This document shows, piece by piece, positions 16,440 through 25,976 of a stretch of DNA of 64,000 bases. Origin of the DNA: a virus; IMG/VR virus record IMGVR_UViG_3300046536_000173, positions 1 through 64,000 of that record, one strand, 5' to 3'. The notes below the pieces were generated by a model. That model worked only from the letters and a program-made list of their open reading frames with translations, was not told the DNA's origin and did no database searches. Positions within the stretch are counted from its first letter, which is position 1. Each line of letters opens with the position of its first letter. The translations under genes were made by a program, and so were the position numbers.

Positions 16440-16991
16440 ATGGCGAAACCACGATCATCAATGACAGCGGAGGAGCGGGCGCGAGCCGACGCCAGGGTGC
16501 GCGCGTGGGTTGTCGCGAACCCTGACAGACGCAAGACGATCGCTCGCGCCTGGGCGCGCGCATGGCGCGACGACAACGCGGAATTGGCCCGTGAACAAGC
16601 CCAGCGCTACCGCAACCCTGCCAGGGATCGCATCCGCTATCACACCGACCCGCAATATCGCGCCGTCAATCAACTGCGCTGCAAATTGCACGACGCGGTG
16701 AAGCGATTGCCCACAAAGACGCGCCTCCTGGCAAGGTGGGGCGCGCGCTCGACGATCGGCCCGCTGATTGGGTGCTCGCCCTCGGACCTGAAGTCGCACC
16801 TCGAAGCGCTGTTCCGACCTGGAATGTCCTGGGCGAACTATGGGCGCGGGGGTTGGGAAATCGACCATATCAAGCCGTGCGCGTCGTTCGATCTGACCGA
16901 TCCCGATCAATGCCGCGCGTGTTTCCATTATTCCAATCTGCGCCCGCTCTGGTTCAAGGATAATCAAGCCGCGCGAAGGATACCCGGCTAA
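16440..16991 (+). CDS. Free-standing HNH homing endonuclease
   Basis: 183 residues. The C-terminal part has GWEIDHIKPCASFDLTDP followed by CFHYSNLRPLWFKDNQAA, an HNH (beta-beta-alpha metal) nuclease of the phage homing type; the N-terminal 100 residues are basic and helical, probably for DNA binding. The gene is inserted exactly between the frameshift stop (TAA 16437-16439) and the tape-measure start (GTG 16992). In unit B these two are directly adjacent (TAA then ATG at 55976-55981), so this is a precise insertion. It probably spreads into phages lacking it. Confidence 0.85.
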   Translation: MAKPRSSMTAEERARADARVRAWVVANPDRRKTIARAWARAWRDDNAELAREQAQRYRNPARDRIRYHTDPQYRAVNQLRCKLHDAVKRLPTKTRLLARWGARSTIGPLIGCSPSDLKSHLEALFRPGMSWANYGRGGWEIDHIKPCASFDLTDPDQCRACFHYSNLRPLWFKDNQAARRIPG

Positions 16992-19364
16992 GTGGCTGGC
17001 TATTCCGTTACATTTTCCGTTGTAGATCAAGCCTCCAAGCAGATCGACGCGATCAACCGTCGCATCGCGCAGACACGCGCGCCGCTCGATCGGATGTCGC
17101 GCCAGATGTCGCGCTTCATCGACGTGTCGGGGCTGCGCAAGGTCGCGACCGGGTTCGAATGGATCGGCAAGGCGGCGGGGAGCGTGCTGCGCACGTTGAC
17201 CTCGATCATCCCGGTGATGGGGACCATCGTCGGCGCCGCCTCGATCGCCGGAATGGTCAAGCTCGTGTCGGGGTATGCCGCTTGGTCCCGCGAGCTTGTG
17301 CAAGCCGCCGACAACATCGGAACGACGACGCAAAAGCTCCAGCAATTCGAGGATGCGACGCGCCTCGCCGGGGGCAACGCCGCCGACATGCGCGACAGCC
17401 TGAAGGGGCTTCACGATCGCCTCGCCGACTTCAACATCGGCGGGGCCAGCGCCGCCGTCACCGGACAATGGGCGAACAAGCTGGGCATCAACCTGAAGGG
17501 TGCGAACGGGCAAATCCGCACCGCCGACGAACTGTTGCCCGAACTGATCCGCAAGATCGGCGAGATCAAAGACCCCGCCGATCGCGCCGCCGCCGCGCAA
17601 GCGCTCCTGGGATCTTCGGGCGAAAAGCTGGTTGAGACGTTCCGCCAATCGAGCCGCAGCTTCGCGCAATGGTTCGAGGATGTGAAACGATACAAAGACC
17701 TGACCGACGATCAGAAGGCGAGCCTCCAGCGCTTCAGCGAAGCGCAAGGTCGCCTCGGTGTCGCCTTCGATCGCCTGGGGCAACAGATTAGCGCGATCGT
17801 CGCGAAGCATCTCGGGCCGTTGCTCGAAAAGTTCGCCGCCTTCGTCGAACAGAACACGCCCGCGATCCTCGCCGCCGTCGATCAACTGGCGAGCCGCTTC
17901 GCCGCGTGGTTGAACGACCCGGAGACGGGGAAAGCCTTCGTCGCCGGGATACAATCCGTCGTCGATGCTTTGAAGTGGGTCATCAACAACCTCGACACGA
18001 TCAAGCTCGCCGTCGAGGTCATCGCCGGATTGTTCGCGTTCAAATGGGCGGTCGGCATCGTGCAAGCGATCGGTGCCGTGACCTCCGCGCTTGGCGCTTC
18101 CGCGTCGATCGCCGGGGCCGCTGTCGGAACCGGACTGATCGGAGCGCTGGCCGGTGTCGCCGCGATCGCCGGATTGCTCGCGCTTGGGTCGAAGTATGAG
18201 ACGCCGGAAAACCGCGCCGCGCTCGACAAGCTCGCGAAGGAACGTCGCGACCCCGCAGGGGGTCCGAACGGCCCGACCGTCGATTACTGGATCGACGCGC
18301 AAGGCCGGAAGCACGACGCGACGACCGGAGCGCTGACCGACGACGCCGCGCCCGCCGTGCGCCCGCCCGGAGTCATTCAAAAGCAGTCGTCGAGCGGCGG
18401 ATACCTACCCGGAGGGGTGACGCCCGCCGCCTTCCATCCTGGAGGCCCCGCCGCCGCCGGTCTCGCCGGGGGCAGCGAATTCTGGGACAGCATGGCGCGC
18501 GCCGTGACGAAGGGCTTCGAGGATGCCGTGAACCATCTCCGGGACGTGGGTTCCGAAGGTGCCGGGGGCGCCGGGGGCGGGGGTGCCGCTGGAGGCGTTC
18601 AACGCGCGTCCTACTCGCCAGCCGGGGGCGGCGGTTTCGGACCAGCCGGGGGCGCGCCCGCTCAACAGGGAGGAGCGCCGTCGTCGCCGCCAGGATCAGG
18701 CGCCGGGGTTGGAGGAGGCAGCGCTGGCGGATCGGGTGGCATCGACGCTCCAGCCGGAACGCCGATCGCGCGCACCGGACTCGCGACCGTCACCTCCGCG
18801 AGCGGTCGAAAATTCCAGGTCGATGCGCGCTTCGCGCCGAACTTTCAGGGCTTCATCGACGATTACGAGAAGGCGGGCGGCAAGATCGGACCCGACAGCG
18901 GCACGCTGGGTTCACGCCCGCACAACGCGAGCGGCCATCCGATCGGAGCCGCGATCGACATCAATCAGATCGGGCGCGGGGTGCGCAGCAATCGCGCGCC
19001 CTCGCTCGACCCGAGACTCGAGGATCAGCTTGCGAAAAAATGGGGAATGGTCTCGGGCAATTCGTGGCGCTCGAACGATCAGGGACACTTCGGGATCGAA
19101 AGCGTCGAAGCCGCCCGCCGCGCGCTGATCGCGCAAGGCCGCGCGCCGGGGGCCGGGTATAAAACGCTGACGAAGGATCAACTCGACATCGCGCCGCGCG
19201 CGCCCGCCGCGACCGTGCCCGGACCCGCCTCGATCAACGGCTCCGTCGATGTCTCGATCACGCACAAGAACCCGCCCGCGAATTCCGCCGTGACCGCGAC
19301 CGGATCGGGTGCCGTCAACGTCGCGCCGCCGCGCGTCGAGCATCAGGCGATGGAGTCGATATGA
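16992..19364 (+). CDS. Tail tape measure protein with C-terminal M15-like peptidase domain
   Basis: 790 residues from a GTG right after the HNH stop. Residues 1 to about 330 are helical (IDAINRRIAQTRAPLDRM...), with hydrophobic segments around 55-80 and 345-400 that may insert in the host membrane. Residues about 450-590 are glycine/proline-rich linker. The C-terminal domain has SRPHNASGHPIGAAIDINQI (about 643-660) and DQGHFGIES (about 695-703), giving the H, D and H of an M15/VanY-type zinc peptidase. It sets tail length and probably cuts peptidoglycan cross-links during DNA entry. Unit B (55979-58738) has an extra domain after it. Confidence 0.88.
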   Translation: MAGYSVTFSVVDQASKQIDAINRRIAQTRAPLDRMSRQMSRFIDVSGLRKVATGFEWIGKAAGSVLRTLTSIIPVMGTIVGAASIAGMVKLVSGYAAWSRELVQAADNIGTTTQKLQQFEDATRLAGGNAADMRDSLKGLHDRLADFNIGGASAAVTGQWANKLGINLKGANGQIRTADELLPELIRKIGEIKDPADRAAAAQALLGSSGEKLVETFRQSSRSFAQWFEDVKRYKDLTDDQKASLQRFSEAQGRLGVAFDRLGQQISAIVAKHLGPLLEKFAAFVEQNTPAILAAVDQLASRFAAWLNDPETGKAFVAGIQSVVDALKWVINNLDTIKLAVEVIAGLFAFKWAVGIVQAIGAVTSALGASASIAGAAVGTGLIGALAGVAAIAGLLALGSKYETPENRAALDKLAKERRDPAGGPNGPTVDYWIDAQGRKHDATTGALTDDAAPAVRPPGVIQKQSSSGGYLPGGVTPAAFHPGGPAAAGLAGGSEFWDSMARAVTKGFEDAVNHLRDVGSEGAGGAGGGGAAGGVQRASYSPAGGGGFGPAGGAPAQQGGAPSSPPGSGAGVGGGSAGGSGGIDAPAGTPIARTGLATVTSASGRKFQVDARFAPNFQGFIDDYEKAGGKIGPDSGTLGSRPHNASGHPIGAAIDINQIGRGVRSNRAPSLDPRLEDQLAKKWGMVSGNSWRSNDQGHFGIESVEAARRALIAQGRAPGAGYKTLTKDQLDIAPRAPAATVPGPASINGSVDVSITHKNPPANSAVTATGSGAVNVAPPRVEHQAMESI

Positions 19365-20242
19365 GCGGCATCATCGGACAGATCGGAAGCGCGATCAGCG
19401 GAGCGACGCGCGTCGTCTCCGCGACCGGCGCGCTGGTCAACGATGTCGCTCGCCTGGGGCAGAGCTTCGGCGCCTCCCAGCAATTCGACGCGTCCGGTCT
19501 GTCCTGGGGCAGCGGCGCGTGGTTCCAGCAATTGCAACCCGGATCGTGGCGGGGCGTGGGTTTCGTGCTCGACGCCGGGGACACCGCCGCCGGTCGTCGC
19601 GTCGCGATCCACGAGTATCCGTATCGCGACACCGCCTGGGCCGAGGATTTGGGCAAGCTGCCGCGCCGCTTCACCGTGCAAGCCTTCGTCGTCGGCGACG
19701 ACTGCTATCAGCAACGCGACGCGATGCTTCGCGCCGTCGAGCAATCCGGGGCCGGGACGCTCGTGCATCCGACGCTGGGCAGCGTGCAATGCGTGCTCCT
19801 CGAATTCTCGTGCGCCGATCGGCGCGAGCGAGGCCGCGTCGTCGAGTTTCAATTCGCCTTCATCATCGCGGGCGATGTGCAATTCCCCTCGACCGCGATC
19901 GCCACCGTGCAAGGTGTCCTGGGCGCCGCCTCGAAGCTCAACATCGCCTCCGCGTCCGACCTTGGCTCGACGCTCCAGAGCATCGGCGCCGTCGCGAAAC
20001 AGGTCACCTCGACCGTGAGCAAGTACGCTGGTATCGCGACGGGGTTGGTCGGAGACGCGACCCGGATATTCAACAGTGTGCGCGGCCTCGTGGGTTTCCA
20101 CGGACGCTATGCGACCGGAAGCCGCTCAACCCTCCAGTCTGTCAACCGAACCGTGCAAGGCGCTCTGAGCGCCGCCACGACGGCGCGGACGCTGGTCAAC
20201 ACGTCCGCGTCGCTCGTGACCCGCCTCGCGAGCTTCCTGTGA
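19361..20242 (+). CDS. Mu gpN-like baseplate/DNA circularisation protein
   Basis: 293 residues, ATGA-coupled to the tape measure gene. The DNA_circ_N signature is visible: WRGVGFVLDAGDTAAGRRVA, HEYPYRDTAWAEDLG, DCYQQRDAMLRAVEQSG and GTLVHPTLGSVQCV. In Mu, N is a baseplate component at the tube end; the circularisation label comes from related families. The C-terminal half is alanine-rich helix. Unit B (58735-59616) has the same length. Confidence 0.88.
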   Translation: MSGIIGQIGSAISGATRVVSATGALVNDVARLGQSFGASQQFDASGLSWGSGAWFQQLQPGSWRGVGFVLDAGDTAAGRRVAIHEYPYRDTAWAEDLGKLPRRFTVQAFVVGDDCYQQRDAMLRAVEQSGAGTLVHPTLGSVQCVLLEFSCADRRERGRVVEFQFAFIIAGDVQFPSTAIATVQGVLGAASKLNIASASDLGSTLQSIGAVAKQVTSTVSKYAGIATGLVGDATRIFNSVRGLVGFHGRYATGSRSTLQSVNRTVQGALSAATTARTLVNTSASLVTRLASFL

Positions 20243-20805
20243 GCGAGCAAAGCGACGCCTTCGCCGCCGCCGCCGCAGCGCTCGCCGACGCGCTCGCCGC
20301 CTCCGCGAACGATCCCGCCGACGCGATCCGCATGTTGCTACCGCTCGCTGGTTTCATCCCGCCGCCGGTCGCCGGAACCGGCCCGCTCGCCGCGAACGCG
20401 CAAGCCGCGCAAGACGCGGTGGCGTCGAACCTCCGATGCGCCGCGTGCGCCGCCCTGGCGACGGCCTCGACCCGCTATCTGCCCGCCAGCTATCAGGACG
20501 CCCAGGCGTTGCGCGTGACCGTGTGCGGTGCCCTCGACGCCGAGGTGACCCGTGCGGGCGACGCGGGCCGGGACGCGACCTATCAGGCGCTCCGCGAGCT
20601 TCGCGCCGCCGTCGCCCTCGACCTCGCCGTGCGCGGCGCCAACCTCGCGTGGCTGGTCGAGATCGTGACCCGCCAGCCGATGCCGTCGCTCGCCGAAGCC
20701 TGGAGCCTCTACCGCGACACGCCGCGCGAACCGGGGCTGGTCGCGTCCGCCGACCCGCCGCATCCGCTGTTCCTCCCGACGAGTTTCCCGGCGCTCAATC
20801 AATGA
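20239..20805 (+). CDS. Conserved protein of unknown function between gpN- and gpP-like genes
   Basis: 188 residues from a GTG start overlapping the gpN-like stop (GTGA). Alanine-rich and largely helical, with SNLRCAACAALATAS, LAVRGANLAWLVEI and a C-terminal REPGLVASADPPHPLFLP motif. Unit B has a same-length homologue (59613-60179). Mu has no gene between N and P, so this is an addition typical of this phage group, probably a baseplate or hub-associated factor. I do not recognise a named family with confidence. Confidence 0.75.
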   Translation: MSEQSDAFAAAAAALADALAASANDPADAIRMLLPLAGFIPPPVAGTGPLAANAQAAQDAVASNLRCAACAALATASTRYLPASYQDAQALRVTVCGALDAEVTRAGDAGRDATYQALRELRAAVALDLAVRGANLAWLVEIVTRQPMPSLAEAWSLYRDTPREPGLVASADPPHPLFLPTSFPALNQ

Positions 20806-22064
20806 GCGACGCGATCGGCGCCATCGCGCACGGTGTCGCGCCCCGCCCGCCGCCCGGATCGTCGGATGTCCTGTCGTTGACCGTGGGCAATCAGACCGTG
20901 ACCGGCTGGCAACGCGTCTCCGTGACGCGACCGCTCGCCGCGATCCCCGCGAGCTTTTCGATCGAGGTGACGGAGCGCTATCCGTCCGCCGCCGACATCG
21001 ACCTGAAGCCCGGGCATCCGTGCACCGTCAAGATCGGCTCCGATCTCGTGCTGACCGGATACGTTGACCGCTACGCGTCGAGCATCAGCGCCGCGCAGCA
21101 CACGATCCGCGTCGAGGGACGCAGCATGTCCGCCGATCTGGTGGATTGCTCCGCGCTTGTCGCGGGCACGAGCGCCGGAAGCGCCTCGACGCCGGGGCTT
21201 CAGGTGCTCAACGGATCGACGCTCGACATCGTGCGCAAGCTCGCCGCGCCTTACGGGGTCACCGTGCAATCGACGGCTGGCGACGGCATCCAGGTGCCGC
21301 AATTCAACATCAACCTGGGCGAAACCGTGTGGGAGATCGTCGATCGGATCACGCGCTATTCGGAAATGGTCGCTTATGACATGCCAGACGGCTCGATCAT
21401 GCTCGCGAAAGTGGGCACGACGCCGATGGCGTCGGGTTTCAAGGTCGGAGTGAACGTTGAAGCCGCCGACGTGATGTTTTCGACCGATCAGCGCTATTCC
21501 GAATACGAAGGGCATCTGATGTCGATGATGGCGCTGGGCACCGATGGCGGGGTGAATTCGCCAGGGGTCGGTGAGATCATCCGCGACGATGAAATGACCG
21601 CGCTGCGCCGCCCGGACGGAAGCCCGCGCTTCCGCAAGCTCTACATCATCAGCGAGCAATTCGTGATGGGTCAGCCGCTCGCCGGAAAGCGCGCGATCTG
21701 GGAGAAAAATCGACGCTACGGCCAGAGCTTCAACTTCACCGTGACATGCGACGCGTGGCGCGACACCGCCGGAAAGCTCTGGTCGCCAAACTATCTCGCG
21801 CCGATCGACGCCGAAGCGCTGAAGCTAAAGCATCGCGACTGGCTGATCGGCACCGTCACCTATCTCCGCGACGAAAGCGGACAACACGCCCGCCTGTCGC
21901 TGTGGCCCCCGGAGGCATTCAGCGTCGAGCCGACATCGCCGAACGTGCTGGTCACGCAAGACGATGTGAACCGCAACAACGCGACGAAGCCGAACCCGCC
22001 CGCCCCGCCCGCGCCCGCCCAATCGAAGGGCACGGCCTTGCCGCCTGGACAGATCGACACATGA
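20802..22064 (+). CDS. Baseplate hub protein, Mu gpP (gp44)-like
   Basis: 420 residues, ATGA-coupled upstream and downstream. Early part [30 protein letters not shown] and GYVDRY form the gp27-type hub barrels; middle [20 protein letters not shown] and DMPDGSIML; end [21 protein letters not shown] and VNRNNA. It forms the ring onto which the gp45-type spike docks. The last 20 residues are proline-rich and differ from unit B (60176-61426). Confidence 0.9.
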   Translation: MSDAIGAIAHGVAPRPPPGSSDVLSLTVGNQTVTGWQRVSVTRPLAAIPASFSIEVTERYPSAADIDLKPGHPCTVKIGSDLVLTGYVDRYASSISAAQHTIRVEGRSMSADLVDCSALVAGTSAGSASTPGLQVLNGSTLDIVRKLAAPYGVTVQSTAGDGIQVPQFNINLGETVWEIVDRITRYSEMVAYDMPDGSIMLAKVGTTPMASGFKVGVNVEAADVMFSTDQRYSEYEGHLMSMMALGTDGGVNSPGVGEIIRDDEMTALRRPDGSPRFRKLYIISEQFVMGQPLAGKRAIWEKNRRYGQSFNFTVTCDAWRDTAGKLWSPNYLAPIDAEALKLKHRDWLIGTVTYLRDESGQHARLSLWPPEAFSVEPTSPNVLVTQDDVNRNNATKPNPPAPPAPAQSKGTALPPGQIDT

Positions 22065-23830
22065 CCGCCGCCGCGCGCCTGTATCGCCGCGTGATGATGT
22101 CGGTGATGCCGATGAAAATCACCGCGACCGACGACAGCGGTCCCGTGCACCGTGCCCAGGTCCGGGGCTTCCCGAACGAAACGATCGACGCGATGCCGAT
22201 CCTCCAGATTTACGGTCTCGCCTCGCACGCCATGCCGGGATCCGATGCGATGGCGATGTTCGGCAGCGGCGACCGATCGAACGGCGTCATCGTCGCGACC
22301 GGCAATCAAAAGCATCGGCTGCGCAACCTGAAGTCGGGCGAGGTCGCGCTGTATGACGACAACGCCTCCGTGCTGAAGCTCGCCAACGGCGGCAACGTCG
22401 AGATGACCGCGAAGGGCACGCACACGACGAACGTCCCGACCGTCGTCGTCAACGCGAAGGATGGCGTCAAGGTCACGACCCCGCTTGTCGATGTGCAGGG
22501 GCGGCAAACGATGGCGCATCCGCCCGTCGCCTCGAATGAGGTCGTGACGAAAGCGTATTGCGACGGCAACCGGGGCAGCGGATCGCCCGGACCCGCTGGC
22601 CCGCCTGGGCCCGAGGGACCGCCTGGACCGACCGGACCGCAAGGCCCGCAAGGCAACACGGGCGCCGCCTCGACCGTGCCCGGACCCGCAGGCCCGCAGG
22701 GGCCGAAGGGCGATCCCGGAGCGACGGGCTCGACCGGATCGCAGGGACCGCAAGGTGCGACCGGAGCGACCGGACCACAAGGGCCGCAGGGTGCGAGCGG
22801 CATTCCGACCGACGCGCCGTATGACAATTACGCTTACATGCGCGTCAACGCGTCGTGGCAAACCGGGGGCACGCTGGCTGGAAGCCTGACCGTCAACGGC
22901 AACTTCAACGCCATCGGCAGTTCCGCCGCCGCGTATTTTTACCTCAACCCCACGGGCGGGAGCATTCAGGGCGACGCGAACTATACTTACTTCTACCAGG
23001 ACAGCGGCAACTGGCACTGGCGTTACCAGCGCTCGACCGGGATGATGAATTACATCCGTGGCGGCGACTGGGCGAACCTGTTCCAGGTTGACGGCGGCGG
23101 CAGTATTTGGAACCCCGGAAGCGCCACGAGCGGCAACGCGACGACCGGACGGATGCGCGCGACCAACGGAGTCATGAGTAGCAATGGCCTGATGTATGTC
23201 GCCGACAACGACGCTTACTATTTTGGCCGTGGTGGCGACGGCACCTGGACGATCACCGATGGCGGTGTGGCGAACCTCTATTACAACGGCGGCAACCTGA
23301 CCGTGAATGGTCGGTTGGCCTGTCAATCGACGGGCGTTTGTTACTCCAACGTCGGGGCGCAGGGCTTCAACTTTCGCTGGGACGGCGCGAACTTTTTCAT
23401 CCGCGCGGACAACTCGGTTGAGTGGGCGCTTCAACCCTGGAGCGACGAGCGAGTTAAAGGGGATATCGCGCCGTCAACGTTCGATTGCCTCGCCGCCGTT
23501 CAAAAAATGCCGCTCTATCAATTCCGCTTTCGCCACGCGCCGGACCCGGCCAAGGCACTTAGCGCCGAGGTGCCGGAGGGCGCGCCGCTGGTGCCGGTCG
23601 GCTTCATCGCGCAGCGCGCCGACGAGGCATTCCCTGGCAGCGCCTTTCGGGGCACCGAAGCCGGGGGCAGCGTGGGCGGTGCGACGACCTTTTGGCAGAT
23701 GGACCTCAACGTTGTTTCCGCCGCGCTGTGCGGCGCGGTGAAGCAGCTTGACGCGCGCAACGCCGAACTCGCCGACACCGTGCGACAGCTATCCGCGCGC
23801 CTCGCTCAACTTGAACAAGGGAGACCCTGA
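22061..23830 (+). CDS. Mu gp45-like spike fused to collagen-like stalk, fibre domain and S74 chaperone
   Basis: 589 residues from the ATG overlapping the hub stop. Residues 1-160 match gp45 spikes ([59 protein letters not shown]). A fibre-type [10 protein letters not shown] element follows, then Gly-X-Y repeats (about 180-247), a beta-rich shaft with [18 protein letters not shown], and [12 protein letters not shown] (about 460) starting a peptidase S74 chaperone, then a coiled coil. Mu gp45 ends in a short metal-binding HxH tip; that tip is missing here. The product is a spike-fibre chimera whose geometry is unusual. Confidence 0.85.
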   Translation: MTAAARLYRRVMMSVMPMKITATDDSGPVHRAQVRGFPNETIDAMPILQIYGLASHAMPGSDAMAMFGSGDRSNGVIVATGNQKHRLRNLKSGEVALYDDNASVLKLANGGNVEMTAKGTHTTNVPTVVVNAKDGVKVTTPLVDVQGRQTMAHPPVASNEVVTKAYCDGNRGSGSPGPAGPPGPEGPPGPTGPQGPQGNTGAASTVPGPAGPQGPKGDPGATGSTGSQGPQGATGATGPQGPQGASGIPTDAPYDNYAYMRVNASWQTGGTLAGSLTVNGNFNAIGSSAAAYFYLNPTGGSIQGDANYTYFYQDSGNWHWRYQRSTGMMNYIRGGDWANLFQVDGGGSIWNPGSATSGNATTGRMRATNGVMSSNGLMYVADNDAYYFGRGGDGTWTITDGGVANLYYNGGNLTVNGRLACQSTGVCYSNVGAQGFNFRWDGANFFIRADNSVEWALQPWSDERVKGDIAPSTFDCLAAVQKMPLYQFRFRHAPDPAKALSAEVPEGAPLVPVGFIAQRADEAFPGSAFRGTEAGGSVGGATTFWQMDLNVVSAALCGAVKQLDARNAELADTVRQLSARLAQLEQGRP

Positions 23831-23831
23831 C

Positions 23832-24182
23832 ATGGCCGCTTTGATCATTCCGAACATGACGCCATTCGGCTCGATGACAAATCAGGCAACCTCGCGCCTG
23901 ATCAACCTCAACGCGACGATCGAGCGCCTGAAGGATGCGATCGCCACCGCGAGCGCTGGCTACACGGGCACACCGGGCACGCAATTCGAGGCCGCGCCGA
24001 TGGGCGTCGGGGCGCCGCCGCCCGCGCCGAACAATTTCGGGGTGCAACCCGACCCGGAAGCTCTGGGCGAGAACGGCACCGACTACGCCTACGCGGTCGG
24101 GGTGTTGACCGAACAGTGGGCACTGTTCTGGGCCGCCGCCGAAGCCTCGATCAATCAACTCGACAATGGCGGGACGCTCTAA
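23832..24182 (+). CDS. Hypothetical protein following the spike-fibre gene
   Basis: 116 residues, ATG one base after the previous stop. Contains NQATSRLINLNATIERLKDAIATA and ALFWAAAEASINQLDN helices flanking a proline/glycine-rich centre. Unit B lacks it: there gp45 runs straight into gp46 by an ATGA overlap. It may be an accessory of the longer S74-type fibre in unit A. No family recognised. Confidence 0.65.
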   Translation: MAALIIPNMTPFGSMTNQATSRLINLNATIERLKDAIATASAGYTGTPGTQFEAAPMGVGAPPPAPNNFGVQPDPEALGENGTDYAYAVGVLTEQWALFWAAAEASINQLDNGGTL

Positions 24183-24209
24183 GCGCGAGCGCGGAGGAGA
24201 CGCGCGCCG

Positions 24210-24854
24210 ATGCCAGGGTGGATCGGGTCTTCAACGCAATGGGACCACGGTGCGACGACCTGGGATACCGTATGGGACCCGACCGGGCTGGAGGTCCCCA
24301 CCGCCGAAGGCCCGGTACTGCCCGCGAACTGCGCTGGCGACGTTTATATTCGATGGGACAACAGCAACGCGATCGGCGACTGGACCCTCGCCGTGGGCGA
24401 TCTCCAGACCGGGCAAGACCTGGAGACGGCATGTCTCGTGTCGCTGTTCACCGACAAGCTCGCGACGCCCGACTTCGTGCCGACCGATGGAAGCTCCGAC
24501 CGTCGCGGCTGGTGGGCCGACCCTTACAACGACCAGCCGCTAGGCTCGAACCTTTGGCAACTGGAGCGCGCGAAGAAAACCCGCGACACGCTCGCGATCG
24601 CGCGCCGCTATGCCGAAGAATCGTTGCTCTGGCTCGTCGATGACGGCGTGGCGAAAGAGGTCATCGTGAACACCTCCTGGCTCGGCACCGCGATCGGATC
24701 GACCTTGCTGGGCATCGGCATCGCGATTGTAAAGCCGGATGGCTCGCTGACCCGCTTTACCTTCGGTTGGGCGTGGGAAGGGCTCGCGGTCCTGCCGTCG
24801 CCCGTGCGCGTGCCGCCGCCGCCGATGCAACGTCAACGCGCGCTGGTGAGGTAA
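24210..24854 (+). CDS. Mu gp46-like baseplate protein
   Basis: 214 residues. Core signature: [39 protein letters not shown], a [17 protein letters not shown] helix, and FTFGWAWEG near the end, which define the phage GP46 family of baseplate wedge proteins. A good GGAG (24194-24197) precedes the ATG. Compared with unit B (63267-63872) it has a longer, tryptophan-rich N-terminus. Confidence 0.9.
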   Translation: MPGWIGSSTQWDHGATTWDTVWDPTGLEVPTAEGPVLPANCAGDVYIRWDNSNAIGDWTLAVGDLQTGQDLETACLVSLFTDKLATPDFVPTDGSSDRRGWWADPYNDQPLGSNLWQLERAKKTRDTLAIARRYAEESLLWLVDDGVAKEVIVNTSWLGTAIGSTLLGIGIAIVKPDGSLTRFTFGWAWEGLAVLPSPVRVPPPPMQRQRALVR

Positions 24855-24860
24855 GATCAC

Positions 24861-25973
24861 ATGCCGTTCGCCCGACCGACCCTGACCGCGCTCCGCACCG
24901 CCGCGATCGAGGACATCACGACATCAGGCGTCCCCGGCCTCGACGGGCTGTTGCGCAACGCGGTGTTGCGCGTGCTCGCCTGGGTGATGTCGGGCCTTGC
25001 GTATAGCGTTTACGGTTACCTCGATTGGATCGCCCGACAGTCGGTCCCGTTCACCGCGACGGATGAATATCTCGAAGCCTGGGCGGGCCTGATCGCGATC
25101 TACCGCAAGGACTCAACGCCCGCGACCGGAGCCGCCAGCTTCACCGGAGCGCCGGGGCTTGTCGTGCCGCTGGGATCGACCCTGACCCGCCAGGACGGCA
25201 CCCCCTACATCGCCACCGACGACGCCACCGTTGACCCGACGGGCAACGTGCTCGTGCCGATCATCGCCGCCGTGAACGGCGCCGCGACTGATTGCGACAC
25301 GAACACCCCGATCAGCCTCGACCCGCCGATCGCGGGCATCAATTCCGGGGGCGTGACCTGGGGTCCGACGACCGGAGGTTCCGACCAGGAAACGACGGAC
25401 GAATTGCGGACCCGGATGCTGTTCAAATACGCCATGCCGCCGCAGGGCGGGTCCGCGTCCGATTACATCGAATGGGCGCTTGAGGTGCCGGGGTGCACGC
25501 GCGCATGGATCGAAGGGGAGGGGCACGGGCCGGGTAGCGTCGTCGTTTATCCGATGTTCGACATCGTGAACGCCGCCGCCGGGGGCTTCCCGGAGGGGAC
25601 CGATGGCGGGGCCGCGCTGGAAACGCGCATCCTGCCCGCGACGGGCGATCAGTTGGCCGTCGCCGATTACATCTTCCCGCTGCGCCCGGTGACCGCGCTG
25701 GTGTTCGTCGCCGCACCGGACCCGCTCGTGATCAACGTCACGCTCGCCGCGCTCGAACCCAACACCGTCGAGATCGTCGGGCAGATCACCGCTTCGCTCA
25801 ACGACATGTTTCTCGCGCTCGGCGAAGTCGGCGGCGTTATTTACCCCTCACAGCTATACGAAGCGATCTCTCTCACTCCAGGCGTCAACCATTTCGTGAT
25901 GCAGGCGCCGATCGCCGCCGTCACCGCGACCGCTGGTCAGCTTCCCGTACTGGGCACGCTGACGGTGCTCTAA
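24861..25973 (+). CDS. Baseplate protein J / Mu gp47-like
   Basis: 370 residues. Contains SGVPGLDGLLRNAVLRVLAW, a beta sandwich (GLVVPLGSTLTRQDGTPYIA), WGPTTGGSDQETTDELRTRM and GGSASDYIEWALEVPGCTRAW, the hallmark stretch of Baseplate_J proteins. It builds the wedge ring that triggers sheath contraction. Unit B's copy is cut by the window edge (63877 onward). Confidence 0.92.
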   Translation: MPFARPTLTALRTAAIEDITTSGVPGLDGLLRNAVLRVLAWVMSGLAYSVYGYLDWIARQSVPFTATDEYLEAWAGLIAIYRKDSTPATGAASFTGAPGLVVPLGSTLTRQDGTPYIATDDATVDPTGNVLVPIIAAVNGAATDCDTNTPISLDPPIAGINSGGVTWGPTTGGSDQETTDELRTRMLFKYAMPPQGGSASDYIEWALEVPGCTRAWIEGEGHGPGSVVVYPMFDIVNAAAGGFPEGTDGGAALETRILPATGDQLAVADYIFPLRPVTALVFVAAPDPLVINVTLAALEPNTVEIVGQITASLNDMFLALGEVGGVIYPSQLYEAISLTPGVNHFVMQAPIAAVTATAGQLPVLGTLTVL

Positions 25974-25976
25974 GCC

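Noticed and set aside
21860-23434. Minus-strand 524-codon frame opposite the spike-fibre gene, and similar proline/glycine-rich frames at 61731-62966
   Set aside because: The Gly-Pro-Cys repeats are the reverse complement of the collagen-like repeats; no independent start signal or family.
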